A stretch of DNA of 64,000 nucleotides from Stenotrophomonas hibiscicola ATCC 19867 (GTDB lineage Bacteria; Pseudomonadota; Gammaproteobacteria; Xanthomonadales; Xanthomonadaceae), in NCBI RefSeq assembly GCF_000382065.1, contig NZ_KB907498.1:626714-690713 (forward strand). The letters are read 5' to 3'. The position numbers and the translations under genes are program-made. The first letter of the stretch is position 1. Every line of letters starts with the position of its first letter. Under the pieces are notes generated by a model that saw only the letters and a program-made list of their open reading frames with translations, did no database searches and was not told the DNA's origin. Below, in pieces: positions 22,152 through 30,231 of this stretch.

Positions 22152-22961
22152 ATGCAACGACGCGCCCCCCTGCTGATCAACACCGAGGCCATCGAGCTGT
22201 GGCCCGCGCACCTGCTGCGTGCACGCAGCAACCTGGATGCACGCCTGCTGTCGCAGGCACACTGGGTGCTGCGGCGCAAGCGCGATGGCCGCTACCTCGC
22301 GGCGGTACTGGCGCGCGGGGTTCACGCCATGGTGCCGCGCCTGGCACGCGAGCCAGGGGTGGAGGACGCATTGGCGCTGCTGGATGCAGCAGCGGCGCGT
22401 CCGTTCGGCGCCGTGCTGGAGGATCAGTGGTTGCCACTGGCAGACCTGCAGCAGCGCCTGCAGCAGCTTGGCCTGGATGCACAGCGCTATGCCGGCGACA
22501 GCGGGCTGCCGCTCGAACCCGAACCCTGCCTGCTGCACTTCGCCGGCCGCGACCGCTTCGCCCGCCCGTTGTGGCTGCACCGTGCCGCCGCGCAGGGCTG
22601 GCGGCGGATGCGACTGCACGCGGCACAGGATGGAATTGCGCTGGACGCCATCTCCGGCTTCCGCAGCCATGCCTACCAGTTGGGCATCTTCGAGCGGAAG
22701 CTGGCGCGCGGCTTGAGCGTGGCAGAGATCCTGAAGGTCAATGCCGCCCCGGGTTTCAGCGAACACCACAGCGGCTACGCGCTGGACATCGGCACACCTG
22801 GCGATGCGCCGGCCGAAGAATCGTTCGAAGCCACCGAAGCGTTCGCCTGGCTGCAGGTGCATGCCGGCGGGCATGGCTTCCATCTGAGTTACCCACGCGA
22901 CAACCCGCACGGCATCGTCTACGAACCCTGGCACTGGTGCTGGAGACCGGCCAACGGCTGA
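22152..22961 (+). CDS. M15-family D-alanyl-D-alanine carboxypeptidase (VanY-like)
   Basis: A 269-residue zinc peptidase. The VanY motif SxHxxGxAxD is present at residues 203-212 (His205 and Asp212) and the third ligand His261 is in YEPWHW, so the active site is complete. The N-terminal 150 residues are not a standard VanY part and contain no signal peptide or membrane anchor, so how it would reach peptidoglycan is unclear; it could act on recycled peptides in the cytoplasm or be exported in another way. It closes the SPFH operon (9-nt gap). The region after it carries a repeat and a large palindrome. Confidence 0.82.
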   Translation: MQRRAPLLINTEAIELWPAHLLRARSNLDARLLSQAHWVLRRKRDGRYLAAVLARGVHAMVPRLAREPGVEDALALLDAAAARPFGAVLEDQWLPLADLQQRLQQLGLDAQRYAGDSGLPLEPEPCLLHFAGRDRFARPLWLHRAAAQGWRRMRLHAAQDGIALDAISGFRSHAYQLGIFERKLARGLSVAEILKVNAAPGFSEHHSGYALDIGTPGDAPAEESFEATEAFAWLQVHAGGHGFHLSYPRDNPHGIVYEPWHWCWRPANG

Positions 22962-23145
22962 GCCCCTCGTGGCGAAAGCCTGGAGCGGTCAGCGCATGGC
23001 CGCGGGATGGAACAAGACAGCAAAGACAAAAGCCGGTCGCTTCGCTCGAAGCCTCTACAACGGATCAGCGCGCGGCTGTTGGGTCCGCCTTCAAGCGAGC
23101 CGAGCACCGCAGGTCCGGCGAGGGCGAAGAGGTGCTTGCGATTCT

Positions 23146-23170
23146 GTAGAGCCGAGCCATGCTCGGCTGC
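23146..23170 (+). repeat. Single SMAG unit
   Basis: GTAGAGCCGAGCCATGCTCG followed by GCTGC, the same subtype as the inverted pair at 46271-46332. Confidence 0.8.
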
Positions 23171-23253
23171 TCTCCGCACCGCCCCTCGACGGGCAGAGGA
23201 GCGCAGGGACCGGTGCGCAGCACCGGCTCGTGGCCGGCGGCGCGTTTCTTTTG

Positions 23254-23287
23254 GTTACTTTTCTTTTCGCGCGAAAAGAAAAGTAAC
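23254..23287. repeat. 34-bp perfect palindrome
   Basis: GTTACTTTTCTTTTCGC (23254-23270) is followed immediately by its exact reverse complement. It lies in the intergenic region and has no T-tract terminator context. It looks like a dispersed repeat with a TTTTGGTTAC head. Confidence 0.8.
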
Positions 23288-23343
23288 GCCCATGAACGGT
23301 GCAGATCGCATCTGCATGGATCGAAGCGACAACGTCGACTCAG

Positions 23344-23715
23344 TTACCGCCTCAACGCATTGATCGCCAGCAACACCCATCCGGCCATCATGCTGGTGCC
23401 ACCGATCGGTGCCATCCGTGTCGGCCACTGCCACAGCGCACCACCCACCAGGCTGCCGGAAAACAACAGCACACCCAGCAGCAGCACGTACAGCGCAAGG
23501 TGCGCGATCGCTCCCTGCGCGCGCGGCCCCAGCGCCACCAGCACCGCACCGTGCGCGAACGCATACAGCGCCGCCATGTTCAGATGCTGCTGCGCCAGCG
23601 GATCAGCCACGCCATGCGATGCATAGGCGGACAGGCCGATCGAGGCGGCGGCCAGCAGCGCACCCAGGCAGGCCAGCAGCGAAGGCTTACGTGCGCGACG
23701 TTCGAGATTGAACAT
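23344..23715 (-). CDS. DUF423 membrane protein (YgdD-like)
   Basis: A 123-residue inner-membrane protein with four predicted helices: LLACLGALLAAASIGLSAYA, LNMAALYAFAHGAVLVALG, AHLALYVLLLGVLLFSGSL and a C-terminal PIGGTSMMAGWVLLAI. The AxHG pattern (YASHGV) and PIGGxxMxxGW are typical of DUF423. The frame opens at 23799, but the ATG at 23713-23715 has AAGGAGC upstream. Function unknown. It stands alone, downstream of the terminator that ends the SRPBCC gene. Confidence 0.85.
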   Translation of the reverse strand: MFNLERRARKPSLLACLGALLAAASIGLSAYASHGVADPLAQQHLNMAALYAFAHGAVLVALGPRAQGAIAHLALYVLLLGVLLFSGSLVGGALWQWPTRMAPIGGTSMMAGWVLLAINALRR

Positions 23716-23754
23716 GTGGGCTCCTTGCGCAGCGCCCTTGCCGGGCGCCAGATG

Positions 23755-23785
23755 AAAAAAAACGCGCCGCAATGAGCGGCGCGTT
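23755..23785 (-). terminator. Intrinsic terminator of the SRPBCC/GyrI-like gene
   Basis: A perfect 10-bp stem (23761-23770 with 23776-23785), loop AATGA, followed on the minus strand by a run of eight T (23755-23762). It lies 33 bp after the stop of the upstream minus-strand gene. Confidence 0.85.
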
Positions 23786-23818
23786 TTCGTGTCCAACACT
23801 ACATGGGTCAGCCGAAGC

Positions 23819-24892
23819 TTACTTGACGGCCCAGTAGATGTCGTAGGTACCTTCCGGGGTGAACGACTTGTCGATGCCGTCCTTCCAGGTTTCGTACGGA
23901 CGGTCGATCACTTCGTTGCCGGAAGTCACGGCCCAGGCACGCAGACCGTTGCGGGCCACGTCCAGACCCGCCATGTGGCCGGTGTAGGCGGCATGCGCCG
24001 AACGGTGCGGAGCCACATGCACGTACTTGACCGGGGCGCCACCGTCGATCTTGACGGTCAGCTCTTCAGCGGTGGCACCTTCAGCACCCTTCTTCTTCAC
24101 CGGCTGGGCGATGTCGAAGGCGTACTTTTCCTGACCGAAGTCGGTGGTGATGATGCGGAACGGACCGGCGGCTTCAAGGCCATTGGCCTCCATCACGCGC
24201 TTGATCCACTCCTGGTTGTCCTTGATGGACTTGGTGATCGTGTCCTGACCACGGTCCACGTTACCGGCGTTGACGACCAGCAGGTCTTCAGCCGGCACGT
24301 CGACGATGCCCAGATCGGTCAGCGGGGCTTCCGGGGTGCGGTAGTCCACGTTCGGGACGGTGGCCAGCATGTTGGCCATGCGCGACAGACCCATCTTGAT
24401 GTCGTCGCCGATCTGGCGGCTGACATACAGGCCTGCATAACGGCCGAACAGGTCAAAGCCGTACTTCACCGAGTAGTCCTGGGTGATCTTGACGTTGCGG
24501 CCACCCTTGCCGGTCGGCTCCAGCGTGAAGGTGGTGATCTTGTCGTGACCCTTGGTGGCGTCATCGATGGCGATCGCAACACGCTTGTTCTCTTCGGCTT
24601 CGGTGATCTTCCAGGAACCGGTGCCCAGGTCCTTGGAGGTGAAGTCGAGAGTGGCACCGACGCCGGAGGCCGGGCCGGCCAGCTTCAGTTCAACGGCGGG
24701 ATCGCGCAGTACCAGCGGGTTCCAGTCCTTGAAGCGGCGCAGGCTGCTGACCGTGTCGTACACGATCGTCATCTTGCGGTTGGTCTCGATGCTTTCGGTG
24801 ATGTGACGCTCGCCCGGCAGACATACGCCAATGATGACGAACAGGCCAGCCACGATCCCCAAGGCGATCAGGAACTCGATAATACGGGTCAT
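23819..24892 (-). CDS. Membrane-anchored SRPBCC plus GyrI-like domain protein
   Basis: A 357-residue protein with an N-terminal signal anchor (MTRIIEFLIALGIVAGLFVI). Residues about 30-190 resemble an SRPBCC/polyketide-cyclase (START-like) ligand-binding domain (TVSSLRRFKDWNPLVLRDP, VKITQDYSVKYGFDLFGRYAGL). Residues about 205-357 resemble a GyrI/SOUL-type effector-binding domain ending GIDKSFTPEGTYDIYWAVK. Two ligand-binding folds fused behind one anchor suggests a hydrophobic-ligand sensor or carrier, but no ligand is known. The start has GGAGAC upstream and TAGGAT (24947-24952, minus) is a possible -10. It is monocistronic and followed by a strong terminator. Confidence 0.72.
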   Translation of the reverse strand: MTRIIEFLIALGIVAGLFVIIGVCLPGERHITESIETNRKMTIVYDTVSSLRRFKDWNPLVLRDPAVELKLAGPASGVGATLDFTSKDLGTGSWKITEAEENKRVAIAIDDATKGHDKITTFTLEPTGKGGRNVKITQDYSVKYGFDLFGRYAGLYVSRQIGDDIKMGLSRMANMLATVPNVDYRTPEAPLTDLGIVDVPAEDLLVVNAGNVDRGQDTITKSIKDNQEWIKRVMEANGLEAAGPFRIITTDFGQEKYAFDIAQPVKKKGAEGATAEELTVKIDGGAPVKYVHVAPHRSAHAAYTGHMAGLDVARNGLRAWAVTSGNEVIDRPYETWKDGIDKSFTPEGTYDIYWAVK

Positions 24893-25126
24893 TCAGAGAG
24901 TCTCCGGGGCCGATCCCACGGCCGGGTTGATTGAAGCGAAGCGCCAATCCTAGCAGGCTTCGCGGGCATTGTTTATCGGGATTGGCGCACCGGTTTCCCT
25001 GCCGGCTGCGTATTTGTATGGACAAAGAATTCGAAGCGTACCGCATACCGATACCCGTGAAGTAGGGGGCAACCCCACCCGAGGGCCATGCCTGGGCCTC
25101 AAGTCATTGTCCTGAAAAGGTTTTCC

Positions 25127-25768
25127 TCAGACCAGCTGAAGCTCGAACGCCTTCAGTACGGCACGCGTACGGTCGCGCACGCCCAGCTTGGACAGGATGT
25201 TGGACACGTGGTTCTTGATGGTGCCTTCGGCCACACCCAGCGAATTGGCGATCTCCTTGTTGGAGAAGCCACTGGCCATCAGGCGCAGGATCTCGGTCTC
25301 GCGGTCGGTCAACGGGTCCGGCCGGTCCAGGCTGACGAACTCGTTGCGCATGTGCTCCAGGCCGGACAGCAGGCGCTGGGTCACGGCCGGCTGCACCAGC
25401 GAACCGCCTTCGGCCACGGTGCGGATGGCACCGACCAGCTGCGCCAGGGTCACGTCCTTGAGCAGGTAGCCCTTGGCACCGGCCTTGAGCCCGGCCAGCA
25501 CCAGCTGGTCGTCGTCGAAGGTGGTGAGGATGATGGTCGGCGGCAGCTGCTCCTGGCGCGACAGCACCTGCAGCGCCTCCAGCCCGGACATCACCGGCAT
25601 GCGCATGTCCATCAGCACCACGTCGGGACGCACCTGCGGTATCAGCTCCACCGCCTGGCGGCCGTCGCCGGCCTCGGCCACCACCTCGATGCCGTCGTCG
25701 AGCGCCAGCAGGGAGCGGATTCCCTGCCGCACCAGGGTTTGGTCGTCGACCAGGCAGACGCGAATCAT
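25127..25768 (-). CDS. LuxR/NarL-family response regulator
   Basis: A 213-residue two-component regulator. The receiver has the acidic pair VDDQ near residue 8, the phospho-acceptor Asp54 in VVLMDMRMP and the conserved Lys in GYLLKD. A C-terminal LuxR helix-turn-helix follows (LTDRETEILRLMASGFSNKE, VAEGTIKNHVSNILSKLG). The ATG at 25766-25768 shares its A with the kinase TGA; a TTG one codon earlier is also open. It is most like the DesR/LiaR type. It pairs with the kinase directly upstream. The target is unknown. Confidence 0.92.
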   Translation of the reverse strand: MIRVCLVDDQTLVRQGIRSLLALDDGIEVVAEAGDGRQAVELIPQVRPDVVLMDMRMPVMSGLEALQVLSRQEQLPPTIILTTFDDDQLVLAGLKAGAKGYLLKDVTLAQLVGAIRTVAEGGSLVQPAVTQRLLSGLEHMRNEFVSLDRPDPLTDRETEILRLMASGFSNKEIANSLGVAEGTIKNHVSNILSKLGVRDRTRAVLKAFELQLV

Positions 25769-26970
25769 CAACGCACTCCTTCAGGAACCTTGGTAAGGGC
25801 GGCCACCAGCACCGTTGCCGGTACCGTCGCCCGCAGCCGGAAGCCTTCACCGGGCCGGGTCTCGACCTGCAGCTGGCCACCACATTGTTGCAGTCGCTCG
25901 CGCATGCCGCGCAAGCCATTGCCCACATTGACCGTATCCGCGCCGACGCCGTCGTCGCGGGCCTCCACCACCACCTGGTCGGGGGCTTCACGGTACACCT
26001 TGATCCACAGGTGGCGGGCACCGGCATGGCGCACCGCATTGGTGATGATCTCCTGGGTACACCGCAGCAGCACGTGGGCCCGCTGCGGGTCCTCCACGTT
26101 CAGTGGATCCTCGATGTCCAGCTGGATGTCCAGCGAGGGCACGTTCTCGGTCAGCGGGCGCAGCGCCGCGGCCAGATCGATGGCACCGGTCTCGCGCAGC
26201 TGGCTGACCACCTCGCGCACGTTGCCCAGCAGCAGCTTGGCCAGGGCATGCGAGCGCTTCACGTGGTCCAGCGCCTGGCCTTCGGCCAGGTGGCCTGCCA
26301 CCTCCAGGTTCAGGGTCAGCGCGGTCAGCTGATGCCCCAGAAGGTCATGCAGCTCCCGCGAAATACGGGTGCGCTCGTTGACGCGGGCGCTCTCGGCCAG
26401 GAGGGCACGGGTGGCGCGCAGCTCTGAATTGAGCCTGCGCTGTTCGTCGCGGGCCTCGGTCTGCTGTCTCGCAACAAGGCTGGTCACGAAGATGAACATG
26501 GAAAAGCCGCCATACAGCAACGACTGCATCACCGCTTCGAACAGCGGGAAGCGCAGCAGCAGGTAATAGACCGGCGCCACCGCCAGCTGGCTGACCAGCA
26601 GCCACAGCACGCACAGGCGTACCGAAAGCATCCACGGAATGACGCCGGCAGCCACCATCATCAGGATGCTGCCAAGGCCCGAGCCGCTGAGGAAACTGAC
26701 GCCCAGCGCCGAGACCGTCAGCAGCAGCAGCAGGCCGCGGTCCAGCCAGCTGGTGTGGCTGCCGCTGTCGCTGCGCAGCAGGCGGGTCAGCCAATAGTAC
26801 GCCGCGCCGAAGGACAGGTAGGCGACAAACAGCAGGATCGCCCAGCCGCCCATATCGCTGCGGCTGTGCAGGTTCTCGAACTGCGAATACGCCAATGGAA
26901 GGCCGACCATGACCCAGGTGAACAGGCCGGCCAGACGGAGAACGCGGGTATGGCTGAGGACTCCCAACAT
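25768..26970 (-). CDS. Sensor histidine kinase, HisKA_3 (DesK/LiaS type)
   Basis: A 400-residue inner-membrane kinase. About six hydrophobic segments fill residues 10-165, with no large periplasmic domain, so it probably senses within or near the membrane. The dimerisation helix RTRISRELHDLLGHQLTALT carries phospho-acceptor His208. The ATPase domain shows CTQEIITNAVRHAGA (N box), ARDDGVGAD (G1) and GNGLRGMRERLQQCGG (G2). It is translationally coupled to the LuxR-type regulator (1-nt overlap). The membrane architecture resembles DesK and LiaS, which respond to membrane state; that is analogy only. Confidence 0.92.
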   Translation of the reverse strand: MLGVLSHTRVLRLAGLFTWVMVGLPLAYSQFENLHSRSDMGGWAILLFVAYLSFGAAYYWLTRLLRSDSGSHTSWLDRGLLLLLTVSALGVSFLSGSGLGSILMMVAAGVIPWMLSVRLCVLWLLVSQLAVAPVYYLLLRFPLFEAVMQSLLYGGFSMFIFVTSLVARQQTEARDEQRRLNSELRATRALLAESARVNERTRISRELHDLLGHQLTALTLNLEVAGHLAEGQALDHVKRSHALAKLLLGNVREVVSQLRETGAIDLAAALRPLTENVPSLDIQLDIEDPLNVEDPQRAHVLLRCTQEIITNAVRHAGARHLWIKVYREAPDQVVVEARDDGVGADTVNVGNGLRGMRERLQQCGGQLQVETRPGEGFRLRATVPATVLVAALTKVPEGVR

Positions 26971-27121
26971 GCCAGCACTCTACGGGCCCGGCCTGCGTCG
27001 CGCACTCCCACGGAAGTCATGCATCCGCGCCCCCCTGTTCATGCCGCAGCCCACCCCGGGCATGCAATAATCGTGCGCAGGGTCCCCTGACGGACCAACC
27101 GCGTTACCCCACGGAGTCACA

Positions 27122-27718
27122 ATGTCGATTGTCATCCGCGACGTGCGCGAGCACGAGCTCGATTCCGTCCTGGCTTTGAACAACAACGCTGGCCTGGCCA
27201 TCCTTCCCCTGGATGCGGCCCGCCTGCGCCTGTTCTATGAAACCGCTGAGTATTTCCGCGTCGCCGAGCGCGACGGCAACCTTGCCGGCTTCCTGATCGG
27301 CTTCGGCAGCGACAGCCAGCACGACAGCAGCAACTTTGCCTGGTTCAAGCAGCAGCTGGACGCCCCGTTCTTCTATATCGACCGCATCGTGGTTGCCAGC
27401 CGCCGCCGTGGTGGTGGCGTCGGTCGCGCGTTCTATGCCGATGCGCAGAGCTTCGCCGAGCTGCGCTACCCGCAGATGACCTGCGAGGTCTTCCTCGACC
27501 ATGGCGCCGATGCCGCCCTGCTCTTCCACGGCAGCTTCGGCTTCCGCGAGCTGGGCCAGAACACCATGCCGCAGGTCGATGTGCGCGCCAGCATGCTGGC
27601 CAAGGAACTGTGCAGCTACCCGTGGGTGAAGGAGACCTACGGCGGCAAGCTGCCGGATGTGGCATGGACACGTGCCCGGCAGCTGCCGGCGCAGGCACAG
27701 CGGCCGACGGGGACCTGA
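27122..27718 (+). CDS. GNAT-family acetyltransferase preceding minC
   Basis: A 198-residue protein with a GNAT core: FYIDRIVVASRRRGGGVGRA is the acetyl-CoA binding strand and loop (R/Q-x-x-G-x-G pattern), preceded by AGFLIGFG and followed by LLFHGSFGFRELG. The start ATG has ACGGAG upstream. It ends 2 nt before the GTG of minC, so it belongs to the min operon in this organism; the functional reason is not known. The target may be a small molecule or a protein. Confidence 0.85.
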   Translation: MSIVIRDVREHELDSVLALNNNAGLAILPLDAARLRLFYETAEYFRVAERDGNLAGFLIGFGSDSQHDSSNFAWFKQQLDAPFFYIDRIVVASRRRGGGVGRAFYADAQSFAELRYPQMTCEVFLDHGADAALLFHGSFGFRELGQNTMPQVDVRASMLAKELCSYPWVKETYGGKLPDVAWTRARQLPAQAQRPTGT

Positions 27719-27720
27719 GC

Positions 27721-28509
27721 GTGGCGGTGAATTTCGATTACGAACAGGCCGGTGAACTGAAGATCGGCCAGGTGGGCATCGCCAACCTGCGCATCCGTAC
27801 GCTTGACGTCGAACGCCTCGTGCAGGAAATGCGCGAACGCGTTACCCGGGCGCCGAAGCTGTTCGGCCGCGCCGCGGTGATCCTCGACTTCGGCGGCCTG
27901 AGCCAGGTACCGGACGTGGCCACGGCGCAAGCGCTGGTCGATGGCCTGCGCAGCGCCGGCGTGCTGCCGGTGGCGCTGGCCTATGGCACCAGCGCGGTCG
28001 ACCTGCTCTCGCAGCAGCTCGGACTGCCGCTGCTGGCCAAGTTCCGCGCCCAGTACGAGCGAGCCGAGGCCGAGCCGCCCCCGCCCCCGCCCGCTCCGGA
28101 ACCGCGCCGCGCAGCGCGCGCCGAACCGAAGCCGGCGCCGGCCGCGCCGACAGCCAGGGTTGCCGGCGCTGCGGCACCGCAGCCGGGCCGCATGCAGCTG
28201 GGCAACGTACGCTCGGGCCAGCAGCTGTACGCTGAAAACTGCGACCTCACCGTGATGGCTACCGTCGGCGCCGGCGCCGAAGTCATCGCCGACGGCAGCA
28301 TCCATATCTACGGCACCCTGCGCGGCCGCGCGCTGGCAGGGGCGCAGGGCAACACCGCGGCACGCATCTTCTGCCGTGATTTCCATGCGGAACTGGTGGC
28401 CATTGCAGGCCACTACAAGGTACTGGACGATGTCCCGGACAACCTGCGCGGCAAGGCCGTGCAGGTATGGCTGGAACAGGACCAGGTCAAGATCGCTGCG
28501 CTGGACTGA
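27721..28509 (+). CDS. minC: Septum-site inhibitor MinC
   Basis: Inhibits FtsZ assembly away from mid-cell as a MinCD complex. The 262-residue product has an N-terminal domain (residues 1-105), a Pro/Ala/Arg-rich linker with PPPPPPAPEP (about 115-155), and the C-terminal beta-helix domain (GQQLYAENCDLTVMATVGAG, GSIHIYGTLRGRALAGAQGN), which binds MinD. The start is GTG at 27721, 2 nt after the GNAT stop. Order minC-minD-minE is standard. Confidence 0.95.
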   Translation: MAVNFDYEQAGELKIGQVGIANLRIRTLDVERLVQEMRERVTRAPKLFGRAAVILDFGGLSQVPDVATAQALVDGLRSAGVLPVALAYGTSAVDLLSQQLGLPLLAKFRAQYERAEAEPPPPPPAPEPRRAARAEPKPAPAAPTARVAGAAAPQPGRMQLGNVRSGQQLYAENCDLTVMATVGAGAEVIADGSIHIYGTLRGRALAGAQGNTAARIFCRDFHAELVAIAGHYKVLDDVPDNLRGKAVQVWLEQDQVKIAALD

Positions 28510-28546
28510 CGCAGCTCCAAACTAATGCAGAACCAGGAGAAGTCCT

Positions 28547-29356
28547 TTGGCTGAAATCATCGTAGTCACCTCCGGCAAGGGCGGCGTGGGCAAGACCACT
28601 TCCAGCGCGAGCCTGGCCTGTGGCCTGGCGAGGCGCGGCAAGAAGGTGGCGGTGATCGACTTCGACGTCGGCCTGCGCAACCTCGACCTGATCATGGGCT
28701 GCGAACGCCGCGTGGTGTACGACTTCGTCAACGTCGTGCACGGCGAAGCCACCCTCAAACAGGCCCTGATCAAGGACAAGCGCTTCGACAACCTGTACGT
28801 GCTGGCCGCCTCGCAGACCCGCGACAAGGACGCACTGACCCAGGAAGGCGTGGGCAAGGTTCTGAAGGACCTGGCCGCCGACGGCTTCGACTACATCATC
28901 TGCGACTCGCCGGCGGGTATCGAAAAGGGTGCCTTCCTGGCGATGTACTTCGCCGACCGCGCCGTGGTGGTGGTGAACCCGGAAGTGTCCTCCGTGCGCG
29001 ACTCCGACCGCATCATCGGGCTGCTGGATTCGAAGACCCACAAGGCCGAATCCGGGCAGAACGTGCCCGCGTTCCTGCTGCTGACCCGCTATACCCCGCT
29101 GCGCGTGGAAACCGGCGAGATGCTCAGCATTGCCGACGTCGAGGAAGTGCTGGGGCTGAAGGCGATCGGCGTGATCCCCGAGTCGGGTGACGTGCTCAAT
29201 GCCTCCAACAAGGGCGAGCCGGTCATCCTGGATGTCGAATCCGCAGCCGGCCAGGCCTATGAGGACGCCGTTGCGCGCATCCTTGGCGAGGAGCGGCCGA
29301 TGCGCTTCACCACCGTGGAGAAGAAGGGCTTCTTCAGCAAGCTGTTCGGAGGGTAA
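28547..29356 (+). CDS. minD: Septum-site ATPase MinD
   Basis: Membrane-associated ParA-type ATPase that recruits MinC and oscillates with MinE. The 269-residue product has the deviant Walker [11 protein letters not shown] (Lys11, Lys16) and ends with the amphipathic membrane-targeting helix near [12 protein letters not shown]. The start codon is TTG at 28547-28549, supported by the correct N-terminus [12 protein letters not shown] and by CCAGGAGAAG just upstream. Confidence 0.97.
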   Translation: MAEIIVVTSGKGGVGKTTSSASLACGLARRGKKVAVIDFDVGLRNLDLIMGCERRVVYDFVNVVHGEATLKQALIKDKRFDNLYVLAASQTRDKDALTQEGVGKVLKDLAADGFDYIICDSPAGIEKGAFLAMYFADRAVVVVNPEVSSVRDSDRIIGLLDSKTHKAESGQNVPAFLLLTRYTPLRVETGEMLSIADVEEVLGLKAIGVIPESGDVLNASNKGEPVILDVESAAGQAYEDAVARILGEERPMRFTTVEKKGFFSKLFGG

Positions 29357-29358
29357 GC

Positions 29359-29619
29359 ATGGGCCTGTTCGATTTCCTCAAAGCGAAGAAGACCACCGCC
29401 GAAACCGCAAAGAACCGCCTGCAGATCATCATCGCGCAGGAACGCAGCCACCGCGGTGGCCCGGACTACCTGCCCCTGCTGCAGCGCGAGTTGCTGGAAG
29501 TGATCAAGAAGTACGTGAACATCGACGTCGATGCGGTGAAGGTCGACCTGGTGAAGGATGGCCAGCACGACGTGCTGGACATCTCCGTGGCGCTGCCTGA
29601 AGGCCCGGACAAACCCTGA
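29359..29619 (+). CDS. minE: Cell-division topological factor MinE
   Basis: Stimulates MinD ATPase and drives pole-to-pole oscillation. The 86-residue product has the N-terminal membrane-binding segment [20 protein letters not shown], the MinD-contact region [19 protein letters not shown] and the topological domain [12 protein letters not shown]. It begins 2 nt after the minD stop and ends the min operon. Confidence 0.97.
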   Translation: MGLFDFLKAKKTTAETAKNRLQIIIAQERSHRGGPDYLPLLQRELLEVIKKYVNIDVDAVKVDLVKDGQHDVLDISVALPEGPDKP

Positions 29620-29626
29620 TCCCCCG

Positions 29627-29652
29627 CCCCGCCCGTGCCTGCATGGGCGGGG
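29627..29652 (+). terminator. Possible hairpin after minE
   Basis: CCCCGCCC (29627-29634) pairs with GGGCGGGG (29645-29652), 7 nt after the minE stop; the stem can extend inward. No T-run follows, so termination is uncertain. Confidence 0.4.
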
Positions 29653-29665
29653 CTGCGTGACCTGC

Positions 29666-30145
29666 ATGACCGATACGACAACCACCGTGGGCATCACCTG
29701 CGTGGGCGACATCGCCTTCGCCGACGCGCAGCGCCTGCTCGCCGCGCATGGCCTGCGGCTGCACCACGTTGCGCCCGGCGAACCGATTCCCGGCAGTTAC
29801 TGGGGCGAGCCAGAGGCCGGCATCATCGCCAGCAACGTGTACGTGCGCGACGACACGCCCGTGCATTCGATGCTGCACGAAGCCTGCCACCTGATCGTGC
29901 TGCCGCCGGAGCGGCGTGCGCAGGTGCATACCGACGCCACCGACTCGGTGGCCGAGGAAGATGCCACCTGCTACCTGCAGATCGTGCTGGCCGGGCAGCT
30001 GCCGGGTGTTGGCAGCGCGCGGTTGATGGCCGACATGGACGCCTGGGGGTACACGTATCGGCTGGGGTCTACACAGGCATGGTTCGAACAGGACGCCGAA
30101 GACGCGAAGGCGTGGTTGATCGAACGCGGGTTGCCGGTGGCGTAA
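29666..30145 (+). CDS. Small HExxH-motif protein, function unknown
   Basis: A 159-residue protein with no signal peptide or membrane segment. SMLHEACHLIVLPPERR contains HEACH, a zinc-metallopeptidase HExxH signature, followed by DATDSVAEEDATCYLQIVLA where an acidic third ligand could sit. It may therefore be a minimal metallopeptidase or a metal-binding protein that has lost activity. The frame is open upstream into minE, but the ATG at 29666 gives a sensible length. It lies 46 nt downstream of minE, past a hairpin, so co-transcription is possible but not certain. Confidence 0.7.
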   Translation: MTDTTTTVGITCVGDIAFADAQRLLAAHGLRLHHVAPGEPIPGSYWGEPEAGIIASNVYVRDDTPVHSMLHEACHLIVLPPERRAQVHTDATDSVAEEDATCYLQIVLAGQLPGVGSARLMADMDAWGYTYRLGSTQAWFEQDAEDAKAWLIERGLPVA

Positions 30146-30150
30146 CGCTC

Positions 30151-30228
30151 GGTAGTGCCGGCCGCTGGCCGGCAACCAGGTGATGCTTCACGGGTTCATG
30201 AGGTTGCCGGCCAGCGGCCGGCACCACC
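30151..30228. repeat. SMAG repeat, inverted pair
   Basis: Plus unit 30151-30177 begins GGTAGTGCCGGCCGCTGG; the minus unit 30202-30228 ends CACCACC, so its head is GTGG rather than GTAG. They fill a convergent gap. Confidence 0.85.
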
Positions 30229-30231
30229 CCA

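Larger units (their letters stand above)
22962..23343. other. 382-bp intergenic region with repeats
   Basis: No supported gene. It contains a SMAG unit (23146-23170), a short hairpin near 23207-23230 and the 34-bp palindrome (23254-23287). An open frame at 23007-23363 ends with a SFGYFSFRAKRKVT-like stretch that I recognise as a recurrent non-coding repeat translation in this family, not a gene. Confidence 0.6.
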
